From Erythrocercus mccallii (taxonomy: Eukaryota > Chordata > Aves > Passeriformes > Dicruridae), in assembly GCA_013397435.1 (NCBI GenBank), contig VZRG01000861.1, positions 67,691 to 131,690 of the forward strand: a DNA stretch of 64,000 nucleotides, written 5' to 3'. Of this stretch, positions 50,903-61,322 are shown piece after piece. The notes under the pieces are model-generated. The model was not told the origin of the DNA and ran no database searches. It saw nothing but the letters and a program-made list of their open reading frames with translations. Position numbers and translations under genes: made by a program. Within the stretch, counting starts at the first letter, position 1; each line of letters opens with the position of its first letter.

Positions 50903-51607
50903 TGTTATAAGTGAATTTATGATGTAATTCGTGTTATGTTATTTTATAATATTATTTTGTTAGATTGTAGAAAATGTATCTTTACAAAAGTCAGGTTTTT
51001 CCCAGAAAAGCTCACATACCACAGCAGCAGCGGCAGANNNNNNNNNNNNNNNNNNNNNNNNNNNNNNNNNNNNNNNNNNNNNNNNNNNNNNNNNNNNNNN
51101 NNNNNNNNNNNNNNNNNNNNNNNNNNNNNNNNNNNNNNNNNNNNNNNNNNNNNNNNNNNNNNNNNNNNNNNNNNNNNNNNNNNNNNNNNNNNNNNNNNNN
51201 NNNNNNNNNNNNNNNNNNNNNNNNNNNNNNNNATCATAAAACAAAAACAGACTCTACCTGAAACCAGGAACCACCCAGGCCAGGTCCCAGCCACATTGTC
51301 CAACTACAGATGACTTCATCTGCACCAGGAAAACCTATTCTCTCCATTGTACACCTCAGCCCCAGGCTATGAAAAACAGTATAAAACCACCCCGCAGAAC
51401 ACATGTCTTCGTGGATGAAGAGACGGTGTCCTTTTGACATAGACTCTGTGCCACCAAGCACTGATCCCCGGGCCGGCGCTTTGGGATATTGGGATTGGTT
51501 GGCTCATTTTTTCTATTTTCCAAAATTTATCCGAAATTGTAAATAAATTGTAAATAAAACTTTGATTTTTTTATTAAAATTGAATTGGCGATTTTTCATT
51601 TATAACA
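50903..51607 (+). mobile_element. Solo LTR interrupted by an assembly gap
   Basis: The ends TGTTATAAGTGAA... and ...TTCATTTATAACA form an inverted terminal pair. The element is flanked by matching 4-bp duplications TTGT (50899-50902 and 51608-51611). Inside are a TATA box (TATAAAA, 51380-51386) and polyadenylation signals AATAAA at 51542-51547 and 51553-51558, in U3-R-U5 order. The 195-bp N run lies in the U3 part, next to a CAG/CGG-rich stretch. No coding sequence or partner LTR is adjacent, so it is most likely a solo LTR; the family is not assigned. A non-LTR element with inverted ends is less likely given the TATA and poly(A) signals. Confidence 0.72.
51038..51232. other. Assembly gap (N run)
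   Basis: There are 195 undetermined bases inside the solo LTR, entered from the left through CAGCAGCAGCGGCAGA, which suggests a GC-rich or repetitive missing part. Confidence 0.99.
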
Positions 51608-54600
51608 TTGTAACTGAGATATATCAAACATACAGTACTCACCTATCAAACCTAACATGTAAAAATTATTTATGAGCCTGGATTTACAGTTATTGAAGCT
51701 AACTTCTGCATTTCTTTAAAACAACACACTGATTAAAGTCAGGAAATTTAAGTCCTAGAAGAAACTCTTGGGTTTTTTGCAAAATAAACTTTAATTAAAT
51801 TGCAAGTTAGAATCTGCCCAATAAATAATACCCTAAAAATTACGTTGCCTTAAAAAGCCAAAGAATGCTAGATAACAATGAAGAGAATCTGCATGGAATA
51901 AAGAGGCATATGTATTCACTCATTATTATCAGTTGGTTATTTTTCTAATGGTTGGAAAGGCATTGAATTAAAGCAACAAATTCAAAGTAATGGCTGTCAA
52001 TCTACACTCAAAGATTTGTGCCTTCACATTGCTATTGCTATATATTATCATTGTGCGTTTATATATTTTTGCTTTTGCACTACCACGAAGTTAAAACTGG
52101 CTTGTCAAAGGGTCATATCCCCACATGCTCCTCAGGGGGATGTGGCTTCTCGGCACAGCAGGAGCAAAGATGCTCTGCTGTGAATCTGAGGCTTTGCAGC
52201 CCACAGGAATGCTGGAGGAAGGGCAAAAACAAAGCAAGAGGTGTGAAAAAACAAAATTGCATTGGTAGATCTTTACCACACAATTCCCAGGTTGCTATGA
52301 AGACAGGAGAGGTGAAGTATTGCAGCTTGAGTGCAGTCTGCTCAACACCCCCACCCAAAAAACAAAGCCACACAGTTCTGATAATTAATCTCTGCTCTTT
52401 TGCTGTGTCATTCAGATCTGGAAACAGCCTTCTGTAATAAAGCTGTGCTTTTGAAGATGAGATGAATACAGAAAAGCATTAATCATTCATCCCTATGTAT
52501 TTCTACAGGCATTGAAATATTGTTGACTTTTCTTTTTAATGCTTTATTCATTAGCCACAATATTCCTTTACCTAAATACTGTATTTCAGAATAAAACTGC
52601 AGTCAGCAACAAGACCCTTCTTAAAATCTAATATTTTTTTGTTATTGTAGCTGAATTACCAATTCATCAAAATACTGGAATTCAACAGGTAATTTGTCAT
52701 GCAATCTGTCCCTATTCCAGCTTTTAGTCTCAACTGAAAGACTGAAAAGGCCTAAAAGCAAATTTTGGTAGGGAAAAATACTAAGCAATTTTTAATAGAA
52801 CTGCTTTGTTCTGGGCTTATAGCTCTCATTTGTTGCTTTCCAGTCCAGCAATTTTTAAAATCATGTTTGTCAATAAGAAAAATTGTAATTTTGTGTTCTA
52901 ATTTCTGCCCACATGGCTGGAAGGTTGTCTTGGGTTTACTTTCCCTTCTGACATCATCTCTGATGTCCAGAAAAAGTAGACAAGTAACTGCAGAAAGATA
53001 AAGCTGGATCGTTTGGTAATTTGGGTTATTTTTCATTGTAGTTTCCTTGGTCAAAGGAATGTCCATGCAGCATAATTATTTAAGTTTCTGGTTTATCATA
53101 GCTTCACTTGACAGATGCAGAGGTTCAAATACAGCAAGGACAAGCAGGACCAGGAAGGACCTTCACAATTCTAATGTACGGAAGTCAAACTTCTCATAAT
53201 ATTCCTGGCTTTAGCACTTAAGAAACCTTTTTATTGACTGAAATAATACTAAAGCCTCAGGATGGGGTTTGCGTTGCAGTGGCCTAAGCCAAATTTTAAT
53301 GCACCCCATGCTGTGATGTGCATTTCCTCCAGTATTTTTCAACTCAGGTGCAACTACTTTCAAGTGCTGTCCTATGAAAGAACATAGTTATGAAGAGTGC
53401 CCAATTTTGGTAATTTTAAGTGATGGTTAATTGTATTTAATAATTTAGGATTTATCCCATAGTGCAAGCAGACATTTTTATGGGATATTTAAGCTTCATG
53501 TGATGTAAAAGCATGCTTTTTTTGGAGATGAGCAGTCCTGAAGAGGATGGACAATTATGAATGCCACACATGGTAGCAGCATCAATAGCCAGCTATGAAA
53601 ACCATCCTTCCTCTTCAAGCCCAGAGTAGCTGTCAAGTCACACATAGCCCAGTATCTGGGCTGGGTTTATGACACACAGCACAGAAGGACCACTGCTGTG
53701 GAACGAGCAGGACACAAAACACAGCACATGCACTCCCCCTGAGCTGGGAAAGCACAATACAGACACAACACTTGTGAGGAAGGTGAGCAGCTGCATGATG
53801 TGAACTGAACTGCAGCTTGGCTGCGGCAGAGGGCAGTGATACACAAACACCAGCAGTCCTCACTCTGCACACTGCCTACAAATGCACAAACCTGTCCTTG
53901 GCTATTTCTAGCATGCAACACTTAGCACTCTTAGGCTTATTCTTAACAAAACTTGCACACTATTTACATGTATTTAGGTGTACATATGTGCAGACACACA
54001 GAAATATATATTGAATATCCTGTTTAAAATGTTAATTCTGATTGTTTTCTCTTGTTTCTTTGATGACCACGTCCTATTTGATTAATCTGCTATCCCCCTT
54101 GTCCTCTGAAATCAAATCCTTTAAGCTTTTGTTTCACAAGGTGTTCCTTTGCATCTTTACAACAGACACAAAATTGCTACACTTCAGGGAGCTGGTTTTC
54201 ATCTTCTCCCTCATCCTTCTCACCATTTGAAAGGTAGGAAGCTGGATGCAGTTAAGGAGAAAAAGGGAGGGAGGAGGGAGCCAAGGATGAAGAGAGCATA
54301 GGAGTTTGACTCCTTAACTGAGTTAATTTGTCTCCTGGCAGGCAAGTAGAGAACTTAAGAGAAAGCTACAGGAAAAAAAAATAATTGCATGACATGCCCT
54401 ACTCATGTAATTGCTGACATGTCTAATGCTATGTGATTCACGGCAGCTTTGAAATACTAGACTTCTTATTGAGGGATGGAGGGATTACATTTCCACTGGG
54501 TGCAATTTGAAGAGATGCATAAAAGAGGGAAATGTAAGTTGTTATGAAGAAGCCAGTCTTGACTTGAATTAGTTTAAATGCAACTTGCTCAGAACAATTG

Positions 54601-56350
54601 ATTTTTTTAATGAGAAATAAATGGATTTGTATGCCCAACCTGTATTTGGCAAGCCAGTGTCCACCAAGCAATTGCTAAACTGTTAAATTTACTGTGCAAC
54701 ATCTGCTGTTTAGAAATGTGGAAAACCATCAAAGATTATACAGTATGTACATATAAACATATGTCAGTTTTAACCCATGAGCATGTTCTTTATATTTTTC
54801 ACATATCTGTAAACATCCAGTCTTAGTTTGGATATTGATTTAAATTTTGGATTTTTTTTGGTCTGTTAGTTGCTTTTTGTTTGCTTATTTTAACTAAATA
54901 GACTAATTCATGCCTAGCAGAAGATTGAACTTGGTTTAGATTTGGGACTATCTACATCTATTAACTGCCTGAAACAGTCAGTACCATGTTTCAAGTGTCC
55001 TATTTTTCAAAGCAGAACTACAGAGGAAAGACAAAATATCTAGAACAAAACCACCCAAGTGCTGAAGGAAATCTGTATCAGACCCAGTCCTGCAGTGAAA
55101 GCCCTGTGTTAAGGTGATGCAAGTAGCTGGACAGACAGCTGGGGAAGCCAATCTATTGGTGATCAGCTCATTGAGGCTTTGATCCCAATGACACTAGTTT
55201 CCATAAGGCACCAAGGCAAGTTCTACCCCTGAAAAGAAGCATTAAGAAAGCAAACGTTCTGGCCAAGCACTCAGCCTCACAGGTTGCTCTTCGGGTGATG
55301 GCTTTTGTCACTATTGCCAGTCCTGGGCCTGCTCCCCATGCCACAACCATTTTTTTTGTACAGTTCACCTGAACATGGGCCTCTCAGACTCTGGACACGA
55401 GGAACGTATTTGTCCCTTGGGCTTCTGGCTGTTGTACCTGGATGAGAGATGTGCTTGAGCTCCCGTGAATGGAAACGGCAACAAACACTCTCAAGACTGG
55501 CCCCAAGGGAGCTAATTTCTCAACGAGTGTATAAAGTTCTCCAACACAACTTGCCTGTTTTGAACTACATCATCAGGGAACATTATCAACAATAAAGTTT
55601 CTCTTTCACAACACCGTGGGATTTCGATACTCCAGCCAAATGCATTTTCTTTGAGTAAGTGACATTCTGATGTGTTCTGGGACAACTCCGTGGGCACTTG
55701 CCAAGACCCATGCTGGCTTCTTCAGATGGAGACACACAGCAGTTTAAACTTGGTTTAGCTCATGAGTCTCAAGTAGCGACAGGCCATCTGGCACGTTTCA
55801 GTAAAACTGGCACTTTCTGCTGAGAGAGGTCCAGGGTTTATATAAGACAGACATGGCAGGACAGCAGTGAAATGCACTGGCAGGGCTGTGTGCGCTAAGC
55901 TTGCATGGCAGCACTCAATCCAAGCCAGTACAGCCAGGATGTAATTCATCAATCCACCTGCAGCCATGGAGGCAGTGCTGGGAGCAGAGCAGGAAGACAA
56001 GTGAGTGCTGGGGTGAGGGTCAGGAGCAGTGCAGGAGCAAGGGACCAGCCATGGGACTGCTGGGAGGAGGAGGTATCATTCAAAGCGGAACTGTGAGGAC
56101 AGCCATGCCTGAAGTCAGGGGGTATGGATCAGAATGAAGCTGTATGGAAACCTTTTGGGAGGAGAGAAGACTAGTGCAAAGATTTAAGACTGCACATCTT
56201 GGATTATGATAGCAAAGATGCTGATACAGAGGATTAGACAGTACACAAAACAGGAGAATCTGCAATGATGCTGGGAATGTAGGGCAAACTGGGAAGCATG
56301 AAGGAAAGCTCTGCTGTTGCAGCACTGACTCCTTTCTGACTTGTTTTGGC

Positions 56351-56385
56351 AATGTTGTATAAGACCTAAATGTTGTATAAGGTCT
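56351..56385. repeat. Short tandem duplication (17-bp units)
   Basis: AATGTTGTATAAGACCT (56351-56367) is followed by AATGTTGTATAAGGTCT (56369-56385). The unit ends AGACCT and AGGTCT also make a small inverted pair. It is intronic with no known role. Confidence 0.8.
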
Positions 56386-57521
56386 AAACCAGTGGGAGAA
56401 TAAAGTATATGTGTTTGGTCCTCCTACCAAAAATGAGGTTCGTTTTAAGATGCAGTTATATGAAAAGAAGATGAGAAAGCCAGTTTTGTTGCTCGTTAGT
56501 ATAATGAGATCTTCCTACAAGAGTCTGATGACTGGGAAAATAGAATTAACAGTTCATCTACATAAACAAAAGCTTTACTGAGAAGTTTTTTTCTCACTAG
56601 AAGAGAAACGTGCAACTTCATTTTTTGCAGCAGCTGCCATTATATGCCTTGGCTGACAACCCATTCTGGGCACGGATCACAGCACTACTCAAAATCTGCC
56701 CTCAGGCATTTTTTTCCATATTCCATACTCTAAACTGAACATTGGACATTGTCTGACACATGCACACAGGTGCCACACAGACTGGTCCCATCCTACTTTT
56801 ATTCTCTATGGCTTGCCCATAGAAGTGAAGACCTAACCAAGAAGATGATGGTGTGATGTGTTCTCCTTTGACTGACCTACTTTGAGCCCAAAAACTGGGA
56901 AGGGGATACGCAAATCTACTTCCAGAGCAGATTGAAATGTGTCTTTGGCACAGCATCCCTGCACACACTCATCATACATTCAAAAAAAGTTTTTTCATCC
57001 TTTTTCCCAGATTTCTGTTGTCAAGAGAGCACCATTATTGATAACTCCCTGAGGCTTCTTCTCCTTGTTACCCAATACCTCATTCACACCTAAGGCATCA
57101 GGACAGATGAAAGCAAAACAGAGACGAGCAGTTCTTTCCCTGGTATTCAAACTTTAAATCAAACACCCACTTCGCTGTACTATAAACAGAGCTGCCTGTT
57201 TGGAGCACCAAGGCACTCCTGTAATATTTCTTTTCCTTTAAGATTTTATATTTCTCCTGTGAGAAGCAATTACAATAGAAATGTCAAACAAAAATAAATC
57301 CCTGTTAATCACAGCCACTGTGAGCCTGCCAAGTAAATCACATCTCAGTGTTGCTGTTCCATTTTTCAGGTAGAAATAAAAAGTGTGTAAGAATGCCATG
57401 GTCTAGAATTGAGCTCTTCCCAAGAGGAGGTACAAAGATTTTGAAAATACAAGTTCTTCTCCTGTGTTCATGACATTTTGTGGAATTAGACAACCACTAA
57501 AACTGAGTATCCAGTGGCTGT

Positions 57522-57912
57522 AAGAGTAATTCAGGTTGGAAGGATTCTCTAAAGATTGTCTAGTCCAACCTTCATGCAAAGCAAGGCCAAATGCACAGTT
57601 AGGTCAGATTGCTCAGCTCAGCTGGGCCCAGGGGTTTCTGAACAGCTGCAAACCACTGGTTCCACAGCTCCTCCAGGACACTGGGCTCATGCTCACCTGC
57701 TCTGACCATAAACAACTTTCTTCCTATATGTAAATCTAGTTGGGATTTCTTTCCCTGCAACTTGTGTAGATTGTCTTTGGTACTTTTAACACGCACGCCT
57801 GAAAAAGGATCTGACCTTGTCTTTGTAGCTTATCATTCCCTTTAGCTTTTCCTTCTCCAGAGTGAACAAACCCAGTGTCCTCAGCTTCCATTCAAATGTA
57901 GGTGCTCCTGCC
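57522..57912 (-). mobile_element. CR1 LINE fragment, diverged (about 390 bp)
   Basis: The plus strand carries TTCAGGTTGGAAGGATTCTC, AAGATTGTCTAGTCCAACC, GGTCAGATTGCTCAG, and near the right end TTCTCCAGAGTGAACAAACC, CAGTGTCCTCAGCTTCCATT, AATGTAGGTGCTCC. This is the reverse-complement CR1 3' order extended further 5' than the other copies. Confidence 0.82.
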
Positions 57913-59173
57913 TCTTCACTTATCTATCACAATCAATCATGATAACATACATACATTTGTTTTGGCTTTGGTCTACAATTAGGCAGGTCTATGCATCTGA
58001 AAGGAAAAATAACAAATGGAGAAAGCTTTGGGTTCTCCCCTGGGCTGTTATTTTCCCATAATTTTCAAGCTCAGAGGCTTCATGAACTGCCCATGTGTCA
58101 CAAGGGAGCTGCCTTCAAATCACCTGAAGGGAATGGTACCCAGCTTGTTGCCCTCCAAAATGAGAATTTCTATGGGCTTTGGAGAGAGGTTTTGTTCTTA
58201 TTTTATCTTCATCTTTTCACAATTCTCTGTGTTGTGAAAACCAGCCACTTCAAGACTATGCAATTGCAGCTGCTGTTCCAGAACTGAGTGCAAGGGAGCA
58301 GTTTCCATCATGCCAGAGAGCTTCTAACCATGGTTTAAAAATCTTGTGAGGTCTCCTATTTCCTTTTGAGTAACAAGCAGTGGCTTGGTGACTAGATCAA
58401 TTATCTTTCTAATGCTAAGAATTTTAACCAGAATATCACAAACCTCTTTTAGATGAGTTCATCTTAAGACATCCAGTCTGTGTATTGCAGACCTGAGCTT
58501 ATGAATTTTCAAATCAGATAAATGGTTATTTTCCCCAGGAACCTTCAGGACCCCTACTATTAAGTCAGTGAAAACAGGTACCAGAAACCCAAGTACAAAT
58601 CCTCCATACATCATCCTGAATAAACTCATCATGTATCAATGGCAGAAGTCTTTGTTGCATTGGAAGATACTCTGTCTGCAAATACAGGAGGAATGGTTTT
58701 GTATTTTGACTCTTCGTTTCTGCACTATCCACACTTTTGTACACAGAGCTTTTAACAAAGCAGCACACATGCATAAAAGGCATTTCTCATTCCTCTGCCT
58801 GTGATCAAAGTCCAATAAGAGTATTTGGGTATGACCGAGGAAACAATTTCAACTTTCTTTCCTGACTTTTTGCCTAAGATTGTCCTACCCCTGTCATAGG
58901 GAACAGCTCTGACTGGTGATATTCTGATAGCCACAAAAACCACATAACATTTTTTAATAACTCAGCCCAAAGAAATATAAATGCTTGTTTACTACTACAG
59001 AAGTAAGGAATTTTTGTTCAATGCTTCAGCCTGTAACAGAACAACATATAGAAATATTAAGCAGAGGGGACAATTTTTTCCTCACATCCCTTCTTTTTTG
59101 TGGCTTTAGTATGTTTGTTTAGAGCCAGCAAGTATCAGCTCACATTCTCTTCTCTGCCAACTGCAGTTCTTAC

Positions 59174-59273
59174 CGGTGACCACGCTGGGGATTTTGGACA
59201 GAAAGCTCTTGACAGTGCGGATGGGAACTCCACCTGTTTTGTCATCTTGCATTCTCGTAACAATATCTTCAAT
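59174..59273 (-). CDS. RGS6: RGS6 coding exon: N-terminal part of the DEP domain
   Basis: This 100-nt exon is phase 0 at its start and ends with one base of a split Gly codon. It has an acceptor ending TTTTGACAG and a donor starting GTAAGAAC. It encodes 33 residues beginning IEDIVTRMQDDKTGGVP and ending SFLSKIPSVVT. This is the first helix and loop of the DEP fold, which in R7 RGS proteins contacts the membrane anchors R7BP/R9AP and syntaxin-like partners. The preceding residues (NMIVYCK in mammals, from memory) must be encoded to the right of the window, since I find no matching exon between 59274 and 64000. It is the most 5' exon seen and is separated from the next by a 31.7-kb intron. Confidence 0.95.
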
Positions 59274-60818
59274 CTGTCAAAAGAAAGCAAAGACTTTGTG
59301 GTTTATGCAAAATGGTGACTTTAACACATATGCCATGAGTGCTTTGGAGCCCTGCTGGTAGAATGGGTTTAAAATATACCATGTGTATTCCTGCACAAAC
59401 ATGGAGGTAGAGACACTGCTACCTGCCCAAATTTGAACCCTGAGATTAGAAACCATGAGACAACATAGACTAGCTTTGAAGACAGTGGTTGGATACAGAC
59501 AATCCAACTGCAACTGTGTTTTGATGACCAGGGGTGATGGAAAGGTGGTGTTTGTTTCACAGATTAATTGGATTGCACTTCAACCAGTTTAAGGAGGTTC
59601 ACATCCAGTCCACTTTCCCCTCTGCTCCCACATTCCTTTGAATTCTCAATATTGTAACCTTGGGAGAGCATTCATTTTCTGAGGGGTCCCAGACAGTCAC
59701 CAACCTCCTATGGCTTGAGAAGAGTCTAAGATGGAACAGCTGAAGGAGGACTTCCCCTGCCTTGTTTTGTTGGCTAGAATGCTACGTGTCCCATGGTCAG
59801 CACACAAAGTAAATTATCAAAAGTAAAATGATTATAGAGGAAAACTCATTTCAAAGCCAAGCTACCTTTTAGTTCACAGGCACACACATAATCTATCACG
59901 TACAGAAAGATACACGATCATCTTCAAAAGCCATGGCAATCAGAAGATCCAATTACCAGAGGAAGGAGCTTAATCCTCCTCCTGCTTACTCTGAAATGGG
60001 AAGGGATTTTTGTTCCTTTTAAGGCCACTTGCCATGCATTTACTTGAAGGCAACACCAGGGAGAACAGAAAGCTGAACATAAGCACAATGCAGAAATTCA
60101 GTATCTCCAAAAACTCCCTTCAAGTTAATAAGGTCTCAGAAGCCCAACAAAAATAACCCAAAGCTGTTGTCTCTGTTAGCTCAAGCAGTCAACAGCACAG
60201 CCTCACCCACTGTTGTTGACAGGTAGCCAAGGGCAGCCAGACAGGGAGCACAGCCCCGATTTAACCTAAAGATTTCCTCCTCACAGATGCTACAAAACAG
60301 AACCACAGCAGAGAGGTTACATGATGGGAGCATGGCTCCTCTCTCTCCTAAAGGCAGCCTAAGAGCTCAACATGCTCTCATCTCTGGGAAGCCACTTCAT
60401 TTACATACACAAGTGAGTTTTTGTCACAGATTTAACACCTACATTCCAAAACAAGTTTAATTTCAAGTCTTCCTGAGGTGGTAAAACAATCTCCCTGCCA
60501 GCTTCAGGCACTGAATTTGATCACTGAGTTTTTAACCTCAGGTTATCACTTAACTAAACTGTTCACACTTTGTTTATATATTGCTTTTAATTTAACACAT
60601 CCCGAACAAATTCTCAGTGGGAATGAAATCATAAAGATGAAAATATCCTGACATTTTCAATATATTACATGAACTTTGGGTACTTAGACAGTTAATTTGT
60701 GATAGAATAAAGATACTTTCCCCACAAACATATCACTATGAAAATTAATACCACTTCTCCCTTTTGCCAGAGCCTTATGCAAAGTTATTTGCTGATCAAA
60801 GCATTGGGCTTTTTTCCA

Positions 60819-60878
60819 ATCTGAGGATATCTGGAGAAGTAACTGCTCATCTCTGATACCTGGAGAGGTAACTTCTCT
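60819..60878. repeat. Diverged tandem duplication (30-bp units)
   Basis: ATCTGAGGATATCTGGAGAA with following GTAACTGCTC is repeated as ATCTCTGATACCTGGAGAGG with following TAACTTCTC. The period is about 30 bp. Confidence 0.7.
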
Positions 60879-61030
60879 GCTAAAGAGTGGACAAAAAGCA
60901 TTTCATTTTGTTGAGAGGAGCCTGACAGCATCATTTGTTATCAACCCACACCTACAAGGCTACAGCACTCCAACGTCAGACCTATGGCAACAGGGAAGCT
61001 CAGTCCCCTGCAAAGCGTGTAACAAGGGTC

Positions 61031-61322
61031 ACAAAAATCTCAGAATAGGTCCGGCCAAAAGGGACCACTGTGGGTCATCTGCTCAAACCTCCCTGCTCAA
61101 GCAGGGTCATCCTATGGCACAGGATTGCATCCAGGTTCTTGAATATCTCCACTGGAGGAGACTCCACAACCTCTCTGGGCAACCTCTTCCAGTGCTTAGC
61201 CAACTACACAGTAAAAACACTTTTCCTCATCTTAGGGTGGAATTTCCTGTGCATCAGTTTCTGCCTCTTGCCTCTTATCCTATTGCTTGACACCATTGAA
61301 AAGAGCCTGACTTTATTCTGAG
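61031..61322 (-). mobile_element. CR1 LINE 3' fragment (about 290 bp)
   Basis: The plus strand reads AATCTCAGAATAGGTC, GGGACCACTGTGGGTCATCT, GCTCAAACCTCCCTGCTCAA, GAATATCTCCACTGGAGGAG, ACTCCACAACCTCTCTGGGC, CCTCTTCCAGTGC and TTGCCTCTTATCC. This is the reverse complement of a CR1 subfamily whose wording (sense: TTGCCCAGAGAGGTTGTGGA) is characteristic. Confidence 0.93.

Larger units (their letters stand above)
27492..59173 (-). other. RGS6 large intron (31.7 kb) inside the DEP domain
   Basis: This intron separates two DEP exons and takes up half the window. It holds CR1 fragments, three LTR-like elements, a two-part CpG island with a CTCF-like motif, an assembly gap and several short tandem duplications, each listed separately. 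Stretches not listed (about 29.3-37.3 kb, 40-44.9 kb, 52-57.5 kb) are unique AT-rich sequence in which I recognise no exon, RNA gene or repeat. Confidence 0.9.
4137..59273 (-). other. RGS6: RGS6 gene (R7-family regulator of G-protein signalling), internal portion, 12 coding exons
   Basis: Twelve exons with GT-AG borders and matching phases join into one 335-codon frame covering about residue 29 to about 363 of a roughly 470-residue protein. Domain order is DEP, DHEX, linker, GGL, then the start of RGS, which is the R7 layout (RGS6/7/9/11). RGS6 is preferred over RGS7 because of the stretches [37 protein letters not shown] and LWDIEMSKEPS as I remember these proteins; RGS7 differs at each. Family knowledge: R7 RGS proteins are GTPase-activating proteins for Galpha-i/o, need Gbeta5 (GNB5) bound to the GGL domain for stability, and are recruited to membranes through DEP/DHEX by R7BP or GPR158-type anchors. 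RGS6 damps muscarinic signalling in heart and GPCR signalling in neurons. Exons upstream of 59273 (N-terminus) and downstream of 4137 (rest of RGS domain, C-terminus) are outside the window. No premature stop or frameshift is seen. Confidence 0.96.

Noticed and set aside
53633..53921. Overlapping Cys/Val-rich minus-strand open frames of 70-84 codons.
   Set aside because: All three are frames of the same CA/TG-rich stretch and encode no known Cys-rich fold; treated as chance.
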